Below are positions 1 to 9,295 of a stretch of 64,000 nt of DNA, in pieces. The notes below the pieces were generated by a model. That model saw nothing but the letters and a program-made list of their open reading frames with translations, was not told where the DNA came from and made no database searches. The position numbers and the translations under genes are program-made. The stretch comes from Candidatus Schekmanbacteria bacterium (GTDB lineage: Bacteria > CSSED10-310 > JACPHN01), in assembly GCA_016188575.1 (NCBI GenBank), contig JACPHN010000006.1, positions 40,128-104,127 on the forward strand, in the 5' to 3' direction. Positions within the stretch are counted from its first letter, which is position 1. Every line of letters starts with the position of its first letter.

Positions 1-42
1 CGCTCAGCAAGGTCGCATGATCGCACCGATTGTTGCGACGTC

Positions 43-68
43 GCCGGCTCCGCGCACGCGGAGCCGGC
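43..68. other. Perfect 12-bp stem hairpin upstream of mpl
   Basis: Two 12-base arms (43-54 and 57-68) pair perfectly around a 2-base loop. No T-run follows, so a classical terminator is not supported. It may end transcription from a gene left of the window or be an intergenic palindrome. No gene is visible in bases 1-119. Confidence 0.5.
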
Positions 69-119
69 ACCCCAAGGTCCCATGATTTCGCGGCTTCCGG
101 CCGCGGCGGAGTCTGCTAA

Positions 120-1532
120 ATGAAGGTCCACATCACTGCAGTATGTGGCAGCGCGATGGCGAATCTCGCAGTGCTGCTGCGCGAGGCGGGACACGAGGTG
201 CGCGGCAGCGACGCCGGAGCGTACCCACCCATGAGCACGTATCTCGCGGACCAGGGCATCGAGGTCCGCCCGGCGTATGCCGAGGCGAACGTGCTCGGCG
301 TCGATCTCGTGGTGATCGGCAACGCCGTGGGACGCGGCAACCCCGAGGTCGAAGCGGTACTGGAGCAACGCCGGCCGTTCATGTCCTTGCCGGAGGCCCT
401 CCGGCATTTCGTGCTGGCGGGGCGGGAGGTCATCGTGGTGGCTGGCACCCACGGCAAGACTACCACCACCTCGCTGGTCGCCTGGATGCTCGAATGCGCG
501 GGGCGCGCCCCGGGTTTTCTCGTCGGGGGGCTTCCCCAAAACTTCGGCGTGGGGGCGCGACTGGGCAGTGGGCCACATCTGGTGCTCGAAGGCGACGAAT
601 ACGACGCGGCTTTCTTTGACAAGGTCCCGAAATTCCTGCACTACTGGCCACAGCGCGCGATCGTCACCAACGTGGAGTTCGACCACGGCGACATTTACCG
701 CGACATCAAGGACGTGCAGTGGGCTTTCCAGCGACTCTTCCGCATCATACCGCGCAATGGCTGCATCTACGCCGGCGCTGACAGCCCGTATCTGCGCGAG
801 ATCTTGCCGGACACGTTCTGTCCGGTGCGCACATTCGGTGCAGGCGACAGTGTCGATGCGCGCGTGACCGACATCGACAGCACACCTGAGGGCGTCGGGT
901 TCCGGTTGCTGAGAGCGGCAGGCGGCGCTTGGGGTTCCTTCTTCCTGCCGCTCAGCGGTGCCCACAACGCCTTCAACGCCTCCGCCGTCGCACTGCTTGG
1001 CATCGATCTGGGCATCGAGCTTGAGGCCATTCACCACGCCTTTTCCACGTTCCGCGGAGTAGCGCGGCGACAACAAGCTCGCGGCATCTTTCGCGGAGCG
1101 CCCATCGTTGATGATTATGGGCACCACCCGACAGCGGTCGCGGCGACGCTGGCGGCGATCCGCAAGCGATTCCCGGGGCGACGGGTGCTCGCCGCGTTCG
1201 AGTTCCGGTCAAACACCTCGCTTTCGGACGCTTTTCGCGCTCTGTACCCGCGAGCCTTTCAAGACGCCGACGAGGTCCTGTTCGGCCCGCTGCTGAAGAA
1301 ACGGTATTCGCAAGGAAACGTGGCCACGGGCGACGTGTCACCGGCGGATGTCGCCCGGGAGACGCGAGCGGCCGGGATCGCGGCGCGGGCGTGCGAGGAC
1401 CTGGATGAGCTGATCGCGCACCTGCACCGTTCTGCTGGGCCGGACGCGGTGATCGTGGTGCTTTCGAGCGGCAGCTTTGGTGGGCTGATCGAGCGGCTGC
1501 TGGCGGCGGACAGCGCGGGAGGTGGCAAATGA
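120..1532 (+). CDS. mpl: UDP-N-acetylmuramate:L-alanyl-gamma-D-glutamyl-meso-DAP ligase (Mpl)
   Basis: A 470-residue Mur ligase. It reattaches the tripeptide recovered from old peptidoglycan to UDP-MurNAc in the cytoplasm, as part of cell-wall recycling. The N-terminal Rossmann part begins KVHITAVCGSAMANLA. The ATP-binding GTHGKTTT motif lies at residues 109-116. The central segment LEGDEYDAAFFDKVPKF is characteristic of Mpl rather than MurC, and the Mur C-terminal segment VDDYGHHPTAV follows. Length matches the family. The stop overlaps the start of the next gene by four bases, so the two are probably co-transcribed. A Gram-negative DAP-type wall is implied. Confidence 0.95.
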   Translation: MKVHITAVCGSAMANLAVLLREAGHEVRGSDAGAYPPMSTYLADQGIEVRPAYAEANVLGVDLVVIGNAVGRGNPEVEAVLEQRRPFMSLPEALRHFVLAGREVIVVAGTHGKTTTTSLVAWMLECAGRAPGFLVGGLPQNFGVGARLGSGPHLVLEGDEYDAAFFDKVPKFLHYWPQRAIVTNVEFDHGDIYRDIKDVQWAFQRLFRIIPRNGCIYAGADSPYLREILPDTFCPVRTFGAGDSVDARVTDIDSTPEGVGFRLLRAAGGAWGSFFLPLSGAHNAFNASAVALLGIDLGIELEAIHHAFSTFRGVARRQQARGIFRGAPIVDDYGHHPTAVAATLAAIRKRFPGRRVLAAFEFRSNTSLSDAFRALYPRAFQDADEVLFGPLLKKRYSQGNVATGDVSPADVARETRAAGIAARACEDLDELIAHLHRSAGPDAVIVVLSSGSFGGLIERLLAADSAGGGK

Positions 1533-2173
1533 CGCGGGGGGGAAACGGCCGCCGCGGGCGGGGACGCGCGGTTATTGGCACCGCGCTGCTGTGGGCCTGC
1601 GTGGCGTGCGGCGGCGCGCCGGTCATTCCCGTGGCGCGGGAGCCATGGCCGCAGGCGCCCGTTGTGCTGGCTTGGGTCGGAGACGCGCAGGCCTATCGCT
1701 ACCGCGATGGCGAGTGGGAGCGCGCTCCGGCGCACGACTACACCTTCAGCGTCGTGCAGCGCCGATATCCTGGAAAGTGGCTTGCCGTCAAGGACTTGCA
1801 CCGGAGGCATCCGGACTTTCCGGGCGGCCTCTCCGGCCGCCGGGACAGCACGCTCTATTTTGAGCTGTCGTACCGCGAGGCCGAACCAGGTCACGTGACA
1901 TTCGCCGTGTCGTCGTCCCTCGGGGAGGGACAGGGGAGCACGGAAGACGGCTTTCAGACCTCGACCGTGGAGATTCAGACGCCTGGGCGTTTCGCTCCGT
2001 TCAACGTGCTCCGCTTGAGGCAGCGATTCGATTGGCCACGAGGCGCGCTCGCGGAGACCGTGGAGCTCGTAAAGCGCGCGAAGGCGGGCGAGGAGACGCC
2101 CTTCATGAAGTTCGAGGAGACGGCGCGGCTGCTGGAGCCGGCGACCAGGGAGCGGCCGCCGGAGCAACCGTAG
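1529..2173 (+). CDS. Hypothetical lipoprotein downstream of mpl
   Basis: A 214-residue protein whose ATG overlaps the mpl stop (ATGA). The N terminus is basic (RGGNGRRGRGR), then hydrophobic, and ends in a lipobox-like LLWACVACGG, so export and lipidation are likely. The rest is soluble with no transmembrane segment. It contains an RLRQRFDWPRG stretch and a charged C-terminal tail rich in Glu and Arg. I do not recognise a family. Translational coupling to mpl suggests an envelope role, but that is inference from position only. Confidence 0.7.
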   Translation: MTRGGNGRRGRGRAVIGTALLWACVACGGAPVIPVAREPWPQAPVVLAWVGDAQAYRYRDGEWERAPAHDYTFSVVQRRYPGKWLAVKDLHRRHPDFPGGLSGRRDSTLYFELSYREAEPGHVTFAVSSSLGEGQGSTEDGFQTSTVEIQTPGRFAPFNVLRLRQRFDWPRGALAETVELVKRAKAGEETPFMKFEETARLLEPATRERPPEQP

Positions 2174-2175
2174 TT

Positions 2176-2374
2176 AGGCCCCGTAACGAAATAACTGTTG
2201 CATTCGGCCGGCTGCGAAGGCCGCCGGCTTCGTCTCTCCTCCTCACCGTATCGCTCCATTGATACGCTTCGTCGTCGTTCCTCGAAAGCGGCCTTCTCGC
2301 TCGGCCTCGGTGCTTGACACGCGGCCTTCTCGCTCGGCCTCGGTGCTTGACACAGTTCTTTCGTTACGGGTCCT
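2176..2374. mobile_element. MITE-like element with 22-bp terminal inverted repeats
   Basis: Bases 2176-2197 and the reverse complement of 2353-2374 agree at 20 of 22 positions (core CCCGTAACGAA). Between them, a 33-bp unit is repeated exactly head to tail (2288-2320 and 2321-2353). No open reading frame of its own is credible. The ends look like those of a non-autonomous transposable element of about 200 bp. A target-site duplication is not clear (flanks end in TTA/TTTA). I cannot assign an IS family. Confidence 0.6.
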
Positions 2375-2711
2375 TTAGCCGCGGAGGCTCTCCGGAGCCT
2401 GGTGTGATCACCCGTGCACACCGTGTGCGCACGTGATCACTGCGCCGTGCGGTGGCGGGTGGCGTAGTAATCATGCGGGGCGCTGGTCATCGCGGTGCGA
2501 GGTCCGTAGCATGCGGTTTACACACAGCGGCGTGCCGGCGCCGAACCGCGGCGCGGCGACGGGGCGCTAAAGCGCTCCACAGCGATCTCGAGCGCGCTGA
2601 CGACATGTTCGAGCAAGATCGGCACGATCGTTGCAACAACTGGGGACCGCCGGCGTTTCCACGCAGGACCCGGACAAAAAGTGCTCAGGTAATGGCGATC
2701 GGAGGTTTGCG
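2375..2711. other. Intergenic region before the subtilase gene, with an imperfect palindrome
   Basis: No credible gene. At about 2404-2440, GTGATCAC occurs on both sides of a partly symmetrical centre (GTGCACACCGTGTGCGCAC), which could be an operator or a hairpin. GGAGG at 2701-2705 is the ribosome binding site of the next gene. Confidence 0.4.
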
Positions 2712-3971
2712 ATGAGAAGGATTTGGACTGTTGCGATGGCGCTTGTGGTTGGCGCCGCGTTGGTAACTTCGGCCGCGGCGGAGTTCGATACGAGCAAGGT
2801 GCTGGTCAAGGTCAAGAATGGAGTGGATCTCTTTGACCTGTCGGATCAGCTTGCGGCGCGCGGCTTCTACATGGAGTCGGTAACGGCGCTCGGCGGCGGC
2901 CGACTTGATGTCGACGAGTTTGCTCTGACCGCTCGTGAAAGCGCTCCGGCCTTCGTCAGCGTGCGCGTGCCTCAGGGCGCCGACGTCCGCCAAGCCGTCC
3001 GCACCATCGGCGGGATCCAGGGCGTCGAGCACGTCGCGCTCAATCAGATCTTTCGCGCCTTCGCCACGCCGAATGACTACAACGCCACGGAACAATGGAA
3101 CTTCGCCAAGATCGGCATGCCCGCGGCGTGGGATGTGAGCTTCGGCGGTTCCTCGAGCACCATCGTGTCCGTTGTCGATACGGGCCTCTATCGCGGCTAC
3201 AATGACGGGCCCGCCAACATTCTGCCGGGATACGACGCGGTGGACAACGACAACGACCCGAGCGATGGTAACGGCCACGGCACGCACGTTTCGGGCACGG
3301 TTGCGCAGGCGACGGGCAATGGCACCGGCGTCACGGGCATCGTCTTCAATGCCTCGATGCTGCCGGTCAAGGTCCTCAGCGACAAGGGTGAGGGCACGCT
3401 CGAGCAAGTTGCGAACGGCATTCGCTGGGCGGCGGACAACGGCGCGCACGTCATTAACATGAGCCTCGGATGTGAAGCCACCGAAGAGGGCTGCGACGAC
3501 CCGATCCTGCACGAGTCGGTCCAGTACGCCGCGGGCAAGGGCGTATTCATCGCCGCGGCCTCCGGCAACGCGAGCGCCTCGGTGGTCGGCTTCCCGGCGG
3601 CCTACGAGGAGTGCATGGCGGTCGGCGCGACGGGTTCCAGTGATACGCGCGCCAGCTTCTCGAACTACGGCACGGCTCTGGACATTGCCGCTCCCGGCGA
3701 TGGAATCAAGCAGCAGACCCACCTGTTCACCTGCTTTGGCTTCGCGGTCGTCGGCACGCCGAACATCGAGTCCTGCAGCGGGACGTCGATGGCAAGTCCG
3801 CACGTGGCCGGTCTGGCGGGCCTGATCCACTCCGCGGCTTCCTCGACCGTCAATATCCGCGACGTCATCGAGAGCACCGCAACCGACCTCGGCACCAGCG
3901 GCTGGGATCAGTACTATGGGTGGGGCCGCATCAACGCGGCGGCCGCTCTGCAAGCGGTGTCCGGAAACTGA
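2712..3971 (+). CDS. Secreted subtilisin-like serine protease (S8 family)
   Basis: I chose the ATG at 2712 because GGAGG lies 7 bases upstream and a signal peptide (RRIWTVAMALVVGAALVTSAAA) follows directly. The product has 419 residues: a propeptide-like inhibitor region to about residue 120, then the catalytic domain. The triad is visible: Asp156 in VVDTG, His189 in GNGHGTHVSGT, and Ser359 in SGTSMASPHVAGLAG. Asn286 in AAASGN supplies the oxyanion hole. Several cysteines fit an extracellular enzyme. It should cleave proteins outside the cytoplasm. It stands alone and is closed by a strong terminator. Confidence 0.93.
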   Translation: MRRIWTVAMALVVGAALVTSAAAEFDTSKVLVKVKNGVDLFDLSDQLAARGFYMESVTALGGGRLDVDEFALTARESAPAFVSVRVPQGADVRQAVRTIGGIQGVEHVALNQIFRAFATPNDYNATEQWNFAKIGMPAAWDVSFGGSSSTIVSVVDTGLYRGYNDGPANILPGYDAVDNDNDPSDGNGHGTHVSGTVAQATGNGTGVTGIVFNASMLPVKVLSDKGEGTLEQVANGIRWAADNGAHVINMSLGCEATEEGCDDPILHESVQYAAGKGVFIAAASGNASASVVGFPAAYEECMAVGATGSSDTRASFSNYGTALDIAAPGDGIKQQTHLFTCFGFAVVGTPNIESCSGTSMASPHVAGLAGLIHSAASSTVNIRDVIESTATDLGTSGWDQYYGWGRINAAAALQAVSGN

Positions 3972-4022
3972 TTGACCTCCAAGGCGGGGCATTTTCCGCT
4001 CGCCCCTCCTGAGAACACATGG

Positions 4023-4084
4023 CCGAACGGCAACGACCGCCGTTCGGTGTCGCGGCCATCCCGAGGGATGGCCGCTTTTTTGTT
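4023..4084 (+). terminator. Tandem hairpins with a T-run after the protease gene
   Basis: A perfect 9-bp stem (4023-4031 with 4039-4047) is followed by a second strong stem (GCGGCCATCCC, 3-base loop, GGATGGCCGC at 4052-4075) and a run of T. The second hairpin is a textbook intrinsic terminator for the protease gene. Confidence 0.85.
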
Positions 4085-4199
4085 TTCGCGCCATTGACGG
4101 CGACCGGCCAATTGAGCGCCGCACTCTCCGGTGCTATCGTGATGTACGGGTGGCGATGAACCGCCCGAGGCGATTCGCAATCTTCATCAGGACAGCCCG

Positions 4200-5417
4200 A
4201 TGAGCAACATCTTCATGGCCCGCCAGCCGATTTTCGACAAACAGGAGGAAGTTTACGCCTACGAGCTGCTCTTTCGCAGCAGCTTGGAAAACTTCTTCAG
4301 TCACGTCGATCCAGACGCGGCGTGCTCCACGGTCATCGCCGACAGCTCACTGATTTTCGGCATGGACAAGCTCGTCGGCGGGCGTAAGGCCTTCGTCAAC
4401 ATCACCCGCCAGGCGCTGGTCAACGAGTATCCGACGTTGCTCCCCAAGGACATCTGCGTCATCGAGCTGTTGGAGACCATCGAGCCAGACGAAGAGGTCG
4501 TTGAAAAGGTCATCAAGCTCAAGGAGCTCGGCTACCTCATCGCCCTGGACGACTTCGAATACTCGCCGGCCTACGATCATCTGCTCCGCTATTCGGACTT
4601 CGTCAAGGTGGATTTCATTCTCAGCAGCCCCGAGCGGCGCTGGGAGATTCCGCAGTTGGTACCCCCGGGCGTGCGGCTGCTCGCGGAAAAGGTCGAAACC
4701 CGGGAAGATGTCGAGCAGGCGAAGGAGATGGGGTACGAGCTCTTCCAGGGATACTACTTCAGCAAGCCCGTGGTGCTCACCAAACAGACCCTGACCGGGA
4801 ATCGCCTCAACTATATGCGCATGCTTCGCGAGATCAATCTGCCGGGTATCGATCTCAAGAGCATGGAGGACATCATCAAGCCTGACGTTGCGCTGTCATA
4901 CAAGCTGCTCCGTTATATCAACTCGGCGTTCTTTAGTTTTCGGAGCGAGATTCGCTCGATCAAGCACGCGCTTGTGCTGATGGGAAACAACGAGATCCGG
5001 AAGTGGGCGACGCTGGTCGCGCTCGCCACGGTCGGCGAGGACAAGCCGCGCGAGCTTCTCCTCAATACCGTTATTCGCGCGCGCTTCTGCGAGGAGCTCG
5101 GAAACCATGCCGGCTTCAAGAAACAGGAGCAAGACTTCTTCATGATGGGGATGTTCTCGCTGATTGACGCGATCATGGACCGCAATCTCGCGGACATTTT
5201 GGCGGAGCTGCCGATCGCCCAGGAGATCAAGGGGGCGCTGCTCGGGGAGCTCACCAACGCGTATCGACAGGTGCTCGACGTGCTGCTCGCCTATGAGCGC
5301 GCGGACTGGGAGACCGTCTCCGGCGTCGCGGCACAGCTCAACGTCGCCGAAGCCGTCATCCCGCCAGCGTACATGGAGGCGGTAACCTGGTCTCAGGAGC
5401 GGCTGGAAGGACTCTGA
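4200..5417 (+). CDS. EAL-like/HDOD regulatory protein (YuxH type)
   Basis: A 405-residue cytoplasmic signalling protein. Residues 1 to about 190 form an EAL-like fold (start MARQPIFD, then VYAYELLFRSS, IALDDFEY, QGYYFSKP). The rest is an HDOD domain with IKPDVALSYKLLRYINSA. The signature Glu-Ala-Leu is replaced by YELL and several metal-binding acids are missing, so the domain probably binds or scaffolds rather than hydrolyses cyclic di-GMP. Known relatives influence motility and surface behaviour. It has its own upstream gap after a terminator and abuts the next gene by two bases. Confidence 0.85.
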   Translation: MSNIFMARQPIFDKQEEVYAYELLFRSSLENFFSHVDPDAACSTVIADSSLIFGMDKLVGGRKAFVNITRQALVNEYPTLLPKDICVIELLETIEPDEEVVEKVIKLKELGYLIALDDFEYSPAYDHLLRYSDFVKVDFILSSPERRWEIPQLVPPGVRLLAEKVETREDVEQAKEMGYELFQGYYFSKPVVLTKQTLTGNRLNYMRMLREINLPGIDLKSMEDIIKPDVALSYKLLRYINSAFFSFRSEIRSIKHALVLMGNNEIRKWATLVALATVGEDKPRELLLNTVIRARFCEELGNHAGFKKQEQDFFMMGMFSLIDAIMDRNLADILAELPIAQEIKGALLGELTNAYRQVLDVLLAYERADWETVSGVAAQLNVAEAVIPPAYMEAVTWSQERLEGL

Positions 5418-5419
5418 CG

Positions 5420-7495
5420 ATGGCCACCATCGCGGCGCCGCAGCGTTGGAGCGCGGACGGTCCTACCCAACAGGTCGTCGTTGCCATCGCCGGCCGCGAT
5501 CGCCCGGGAATCACGGCGGCGGCGTGGGTTGGGCTTCTTTTCGCCGCGATTGTGCCGCCATGCGTGCCGGCGCCAGCGGCGGTGGCGGCGGCGCCAGCGC
5601 TCACTTCCTGGGGATACCAGCTCAACGGTCTCGGCGGCTCGGCTCTGGCACAGCTCGACGCCTCGCTCTACGGCCTGCTGGTCATCGACTACTCCACGGA
5701 AGGGGACGCGGCCAGCGAGCTAACGCCCGCGCAAGTGGCGATGCTCACCGACAGCGCGTGCGGCCGGCGCCAGGTGCTGGCGTACATGAGCATTGGCGAG
5801 GCTGAAGACTATCGGTTCTATTGGGATCCGGCGTGGGTGGATCAGGGAAACGGTGATCCGGACCGGCCTGCCTGGCTGACCGCGGCGAACCCGGACTGGC
5901 CTGGCAATTACAAGGTGCGGTACTGGATGCCGGAATGGCAGCAGATTATCATGGGCGATCCCGGGACCTACGGCCCGTCCTACCTGTCTCGCCTGCTCGG
6001 GCAAGGGTTCGACGGCGTTTATCTCGACATCATCGACGCCTACGAGTATTTCGGACCCGACGGCAATGGAGAGAACCCGAACGCGGCGGCGGACATGGTG
6101 GCTTTGGTGCACGCGATCGCGGCAGCGGGTCGTGCCGCGCACCCGGGGTTTCTGGTCTTCCCGCAGAACGGCGCTGGGCTCGGGGCGCTCTTTCCCGACT
6201 ACGTGCAGATGGTCGACGGGATCGGCGTCGAGGACACCTTCTTTGATGGAGACGTCGCCCAGCCGCCAGAGGTGGTCGCGGCGGCGACGGAGAACCTCAA
6301 CGCGTTTCGCGATGCAGGCCGCCTCGTGCTGTCGATCGACTATCCGACCCTAGCAGCGAATGTCGACGCATTCTACGCCCAGGCCGCCGGCGAGGGATAC
6401 GTCCCCTACGTCGGGCCACGCGAGCTCGACAGCCTGCTGATTCACCCCGGCCACGAGCCGCAGTGCGAGACCGAACCGACCGCCACGCCCACGGCGACGC
6501 CACTCGCGACCGCGACGGCGTCCGCCACCCTGACTCCCGCGGCCGGGCCGCGGCAACTGACCGAAGTCGGCGCCCCGGCGTCCGCGCAAAACCCCTGCTG
6601 GATCGGGACGGACTCGTTGCTGTACACCGTCTGGCCGGCCGGCTACAACCAGGGGCTGGCCGAGCTCTGGCTGGTGCCGCTGACGGGCGGAAACGGCACG
6701 CGGCTGCTGGGTGGCGACGGCACGACCAACGTCAACCTGCCGGGAGCTTGCTATTCTCCCCGGCGCGACCGCATCGTGTTCAGCCGGGAGGAGGGTGATG
6801 GCGACGAAATATGGACTCTGCCTTCCGCGGGTGGCGCTCCGGCGCGGCTCCTGGCGGAGCCCGGCATGAACCTGATCGAACCGAGCTGGTCACCGGACGG
6901 TGAGTGGGTCGCGTACGAGCGGAACGACCCGGGCATCGACCGATCCGCCATCTGGAAAGTCCGATTCGACGGCACCCAGGCCACCGCGCTTACGGACGGC
7001 AGTGGCGACGACCGCGAGCCCAACTGGTCACCGGGCGGCGATCGCCTCGTTTTCCAGTCGCAGCGCACCGGCGACTGGGAGATCTGGACGATGACGGCGG
7101 CTGGCGGTGCGCTGGTAAACATCAGCAGCGAGGCCGTGGCGGAAGACACGGACCCCGCGTACTCCCCAAGCGGCGCGAGCATCGTCTTTTCGTCCGACCG
7201 CGGCGGTCTGGACCAGGCGAAGCTGTTCGCGGTGGGTGCGCTCGGGGGAGCTCCCGAACGCGTTACGGACGCCTCGGGCACCGAATACGAGGGAGCGCCG
7301 GCGTGGTCGCCGGAAAGTGGCGCCTGGATCGCGTACGAGTCGGCCGCGGGGGATCCGGACGCGGGGCGGACGCAGCTTTGGGTGGCCCCGGCGCCAGGCT
7401 CGGCGCCCGTGCCCGCAGCCGGGTGGCTGGCACTCGGCGCCGCTGCCGTGCCGGTGCTGGTCAAGCGCAGAGTCGGTCCGCGACCCCGGTCGTGA
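5420..7495 (+). CDS. Exported GH114-like TIM-barrel protein fused to a TolB-like propeller
   Basis: A 691-residue exported protein. A hydrophobic segment (AAAWVGLLFAAIVPP) at about residues 33-48 acts as signal peptide after an unusually long N-terminal lead. Residues about 60-345 match the COG2342/GH114 fold (endo-alpha-1,4-polygalactosaminidase relatives): SWGYQLNG, LAYMSIGEAEDYR, FDGVYLDIIDAYEYFG. A Thr/Pro/Ala linker follows, then TolB-like propeller repeats with SPDGEWVAYER and SPGGDRLVFQSQR. The tail VPAAGWLALGAAAVPVLVKRR resembles a C-terminal sorting signal. A role in exopolysaccharide turnover is plausible, not shown. Confidence 0.8.
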   Translation: MATIAAPQRWSADGPTQQVVVAIAGRDRPGITAAAWVGLLFAAIVPPCVPAPAAVAAAPALTSWGYQLNGLGGSALAQLDASLYGLLVIDYSTEGDAASELTPAQVAMLTDSACGRRQVLAYMSIGEAEDYRFYWDPAWVDQGNGDPDRPAWLTAANPDWPGNYKVRYWMPEWQQIIMGDPGTYGPSYLSRLLGQGFDGVYLDIIDAYEYFGPDGNGENPNAAADMVALVHAIAAAGRAAHPGFLVFPQNGAGLGALFPDYVQMVDGIGVEDTFFDGDVAQPPEVVAAATENLNAFRDAGRLVLSIDYPTLAANVDAFYAQAAGEGYVPYVGPRELDSLLIHPGHEPQCETEPTATPTATPLATATASATLTPAAGPRQLTEVGAPASAQNPCWIGTDSLLYTVWPAGYNQGLAELWLVPLTGGNGTRLLGGDGTTNVNLPGACYSPRRDRIVFSREEGDGDEIWTLPSAGGAPARLLAEPGMNLIEPSWSPDGEWVAYERNDPGIDRSAIWKVRFDGTQATALTDGSGDDREPNWSPGGDRLVFQSQRTGDWEIWTMTAAGGALVNISSEAVAEDTDPAYSPSGASIVFSSDRGGLDQAKLFAVGALGGAPERVTDASGTEYEGAPAWSPESGAWIAYESAAGDPDAGRTQLWVAPAPGSAPVPAAGWLALGAAAVPVLVKRRVGPRPRS

Positions 7496-7607
7496 GCCTT
7501 GACCGAGCTCATGGACACCGATATGCTCGCGTCGGCAGTCTGGCCCAAGAGCCCCGAAATTACGGTCTTCGTGGAGCTTCGGGCGGCAAGCTCAGAGGAG
7601 TGGAAAC

Positions 7608-7850
7608 ATGGGTGTTCGCCTTTATAACACTGAAACCGGTTCCATGATCGGCACTGCATCAGACGAAGACATGCAGTTTCTCGTAGACAACCTCGAGGAG
7701 GAATCCTCATCCGACACCGATTACTTCATTGATTCCGATACAGTCGACATGCTGGAGGAGTCGGGAGCCAGCGCCTCGCTCGTCGGCATTCTGCGGGCGG
7801 AAGTCGCAACGTCGGAGGGTTTCGAGATGCGGTGGGAGACCTATAGATAG
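7608..7850 (+). CDS. Small acidic conserved-type hypothetical protein
   Basis: An 80-residue, strongly acidic protein starting at an ATG behind GAGGAG. It contains TGSMIGTASDEDMQFLVDNLEEES and ends EGFEMRWETYR, with no signal or membrane segment. Small single-domain proteins of this look are common in deltaproteobacterial genomes. I know no function. It lies 52 bases before the NADP oxidoreductase gene and may share its transcript. Confidence 0.65.
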   Translation: MGVRLYNTETGSMIGTASDEDMQFLVDNLEEESSSDTDYFIDSDTVDMLEESGASASLVGILRAEVATSEGFEMRWETYR

Positions 7851-7902
7851 GGCGGAGCGCGTGCGCGAGCTCGAAAGCGCCTCCGGCCAAGGAGACAAAC
7901 AC

Positions 7903-8529
7903 GTGAAAATAGCGGTCATTGGCACCGGGAATGTCGGGAAGGCCCTGGGTCTCGCGTGGGCCGGTGCTGGACACGAAGTGGTTTTCGGCTCGCGCGAGCC
8001 CCATGCGGATGGCGACGCGGGTGGCAACTTGGGCGGGCAGCCGGTGCGCTCCCAGCGTGACGCTGCGGCCGCTGCGGAGGTAGTTGTGCTCGCCACCCCG
8101 TGGGCCGCGACGCGCTCGATCCTGGCTGGCATCGGCGAGCTTTCGGGGAAGATCGTCGTCGACTGCACCAATCCGCTCCTGCCGGGCTTCAACGGCCTGG
8201 ACAGCGGTGGCGGTAAGTCGGGCGCCGAGCGCGTGGCCACGTGGGCCACGGGAGCCCACGTGGTGAAGGCATTCAACACGACCGGCGCGAGCAACATGGC
8301 GAAGGCGCGTGCGCTTGCGGGTCCTGCACTGTGGATGCCGATCTGCGGCGACGATCAGAGCGCCAAGGACAAGGTCGCGGCGCTGGCGCGGGAGCTCGGA
8401 TTCGAGCCGATGGACGTCGGTCCGCTGGCGAACGCGGGGCTGCTCGAGAGCCTGGCCATGTTGTGGATCACCATCGCGTACAAGCAAGGAGTGGGACCCG
8501 GGTTCAGTTTTTCCGTGGTCCGCACGTGA
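7903..8529 (+). CDS. NADPH-dependent F420 reductase-like oxidoreductase
   Basis: The GTG at 7903 follows AAGGAG at the right spacing and starts directly on the dinucleotide fold, so I prefer it to longer frames. The 208-residue product begins KIAVIGTGNVGKALG (GxGxxG at residues 7-12), then FGSREPH, VVVLATPWAA and VDCTNPLLPG, typical of the F420-dependent NADP reductase-like (NAD_binding_2/F420_oxidored) family. It should bind NADP(H) in the cytoplasm. The true partner (F420, flavin or another substrate) cannot be told from sequence. A GST gene follows 13 bases later. Confidence 0.85.
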   Translation: MKIAVIGTGNVGKALGLAWAGAGHEVVFGSREPHADGDAGGNLGGQPVRSQRDAAAAAEVVVLATPWAATRSILAGIGELSGKIVVDCTNPLLPGFNGLDSGGGKSGAERVATWATGAHVVKAFNTTGASNMAKARALAGPALWMPICGDDQSAKDKVAALARELGFEPMDVGPLANAGLLESLAMLWITIAYKQGVGPGFSFSVVRT

Positions 8530-8542
8530 CCGGGAGAGCGAC

Positions 8543-9295
8543 ATGAGCAGTAGCGGCGTCGTCTTGTATCAGTATCCGCGCGCCGGGCGGCTTGAATCCG
8601 TTTCGCCGTTTTGCGTGAAGGTGCACCTGGCGCTCAAGTACAAGCGCCTGCCCTATGAGGTCGTGGACGTGCACAACCGCTTTCTGCTCGGGCGAATCAC
8701 GCCGCGCGGGCGGCTGCCGGCCGCGGACGTCGGCGGCGAGCGCGTCGTGGACTCGAGCGACATCGTGGCGGCGCTGGAACGGCTCGCTCCCGATCCGCCG
8801 CTGTATCCCGCCGAGAGTTTGCTGCGCGCGCGCGCCCAGGTCTACGAAGATTGGGCCGATGAGGTTCTCTACCCATACGTGCTGTATTGGCGCTGGCTGA
8901 TCGAGCCGCCTCACCCGACGCGGGCCTTCGCATTCCTTCCGATCTTTCTTCGGCCGGCGGCGATCGCGTATTATCGGCACACCGTTCAGCAACGCCTGCG
9001 CTACCAGGGAACGGGAACGAAGCCGGAGAGCGTCGTGCGGAACGAAATAGCGGCGGAGCTGGCGGCGCTTTCAGCGCTGCTCGCGGGCGCCGGGGGGCCG
9101 TTCCTGCTGGGCACGGCAGAGCCTACGATTGCCGACATCGCGGTCTTTGCGCAGATCGACGGCCTGTACTGGAAGCCGCTGCCGCAGGCCATGGCGCTGC
9201 TCGAGCGGCACGAGTCGATCATGACGTGGTATCGGGCCGTCGATGAGCGGACGCGTGGCCGCGAAGGTCTCAATTCCCCCCGAGACACGCCATGA
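8543..9295 (+). CDS. Glutathione S-transferase family protein
   Basis: A 250-residue protein starting at ATG 8543. The N-terminal thioredoxin-like domain shows YPRAGRLESVSPFCVKVHLALK, GRLPAADVGGERVVDSSDIVAALE and the cis-Pro region. The C-terminal helical domain includes FLLGTAEPTIADIAVFAQIDGLYW. Such proteins conjugate glutathione or act as thiol-dependent isomerases. The catalytic residue is probably within SPFC. The last 26 bases overlap the 3' end of the lytic transglycosylase gene on the other strand, so the two genes converge. Confidence 0.85.
   Translation: MSSSGVVLYQYPRAGRLESVSPFCVKVHLALKYKRLPYEVVDVHNRFLLGRITPRGRLPAADVGGERVVDSSDIVAALERLAPDPPLYPAESLLRARAQVYEDWADEVLYPYVLYWRWLIEPPHPTRAFAFLPIFLRPAAIAYYRHTVQQRLRYQGTGTKPESVVRNEIAAELAALSALLAGAGGPFLLGTAEPTIADIAVFAQIDGLYWKPLPQAMALLERHESIMTWYRAVDERTRGREGLNSPRDTP

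Noticed and set aside
5420..5530. ACT-domain-like start (VVVAIAGRDRPGI) in the GH114-like protein
   Set aside because: Only about 13 residues look similar and a signal peptide follows at once; treated as coincidence or a badly chosen start.
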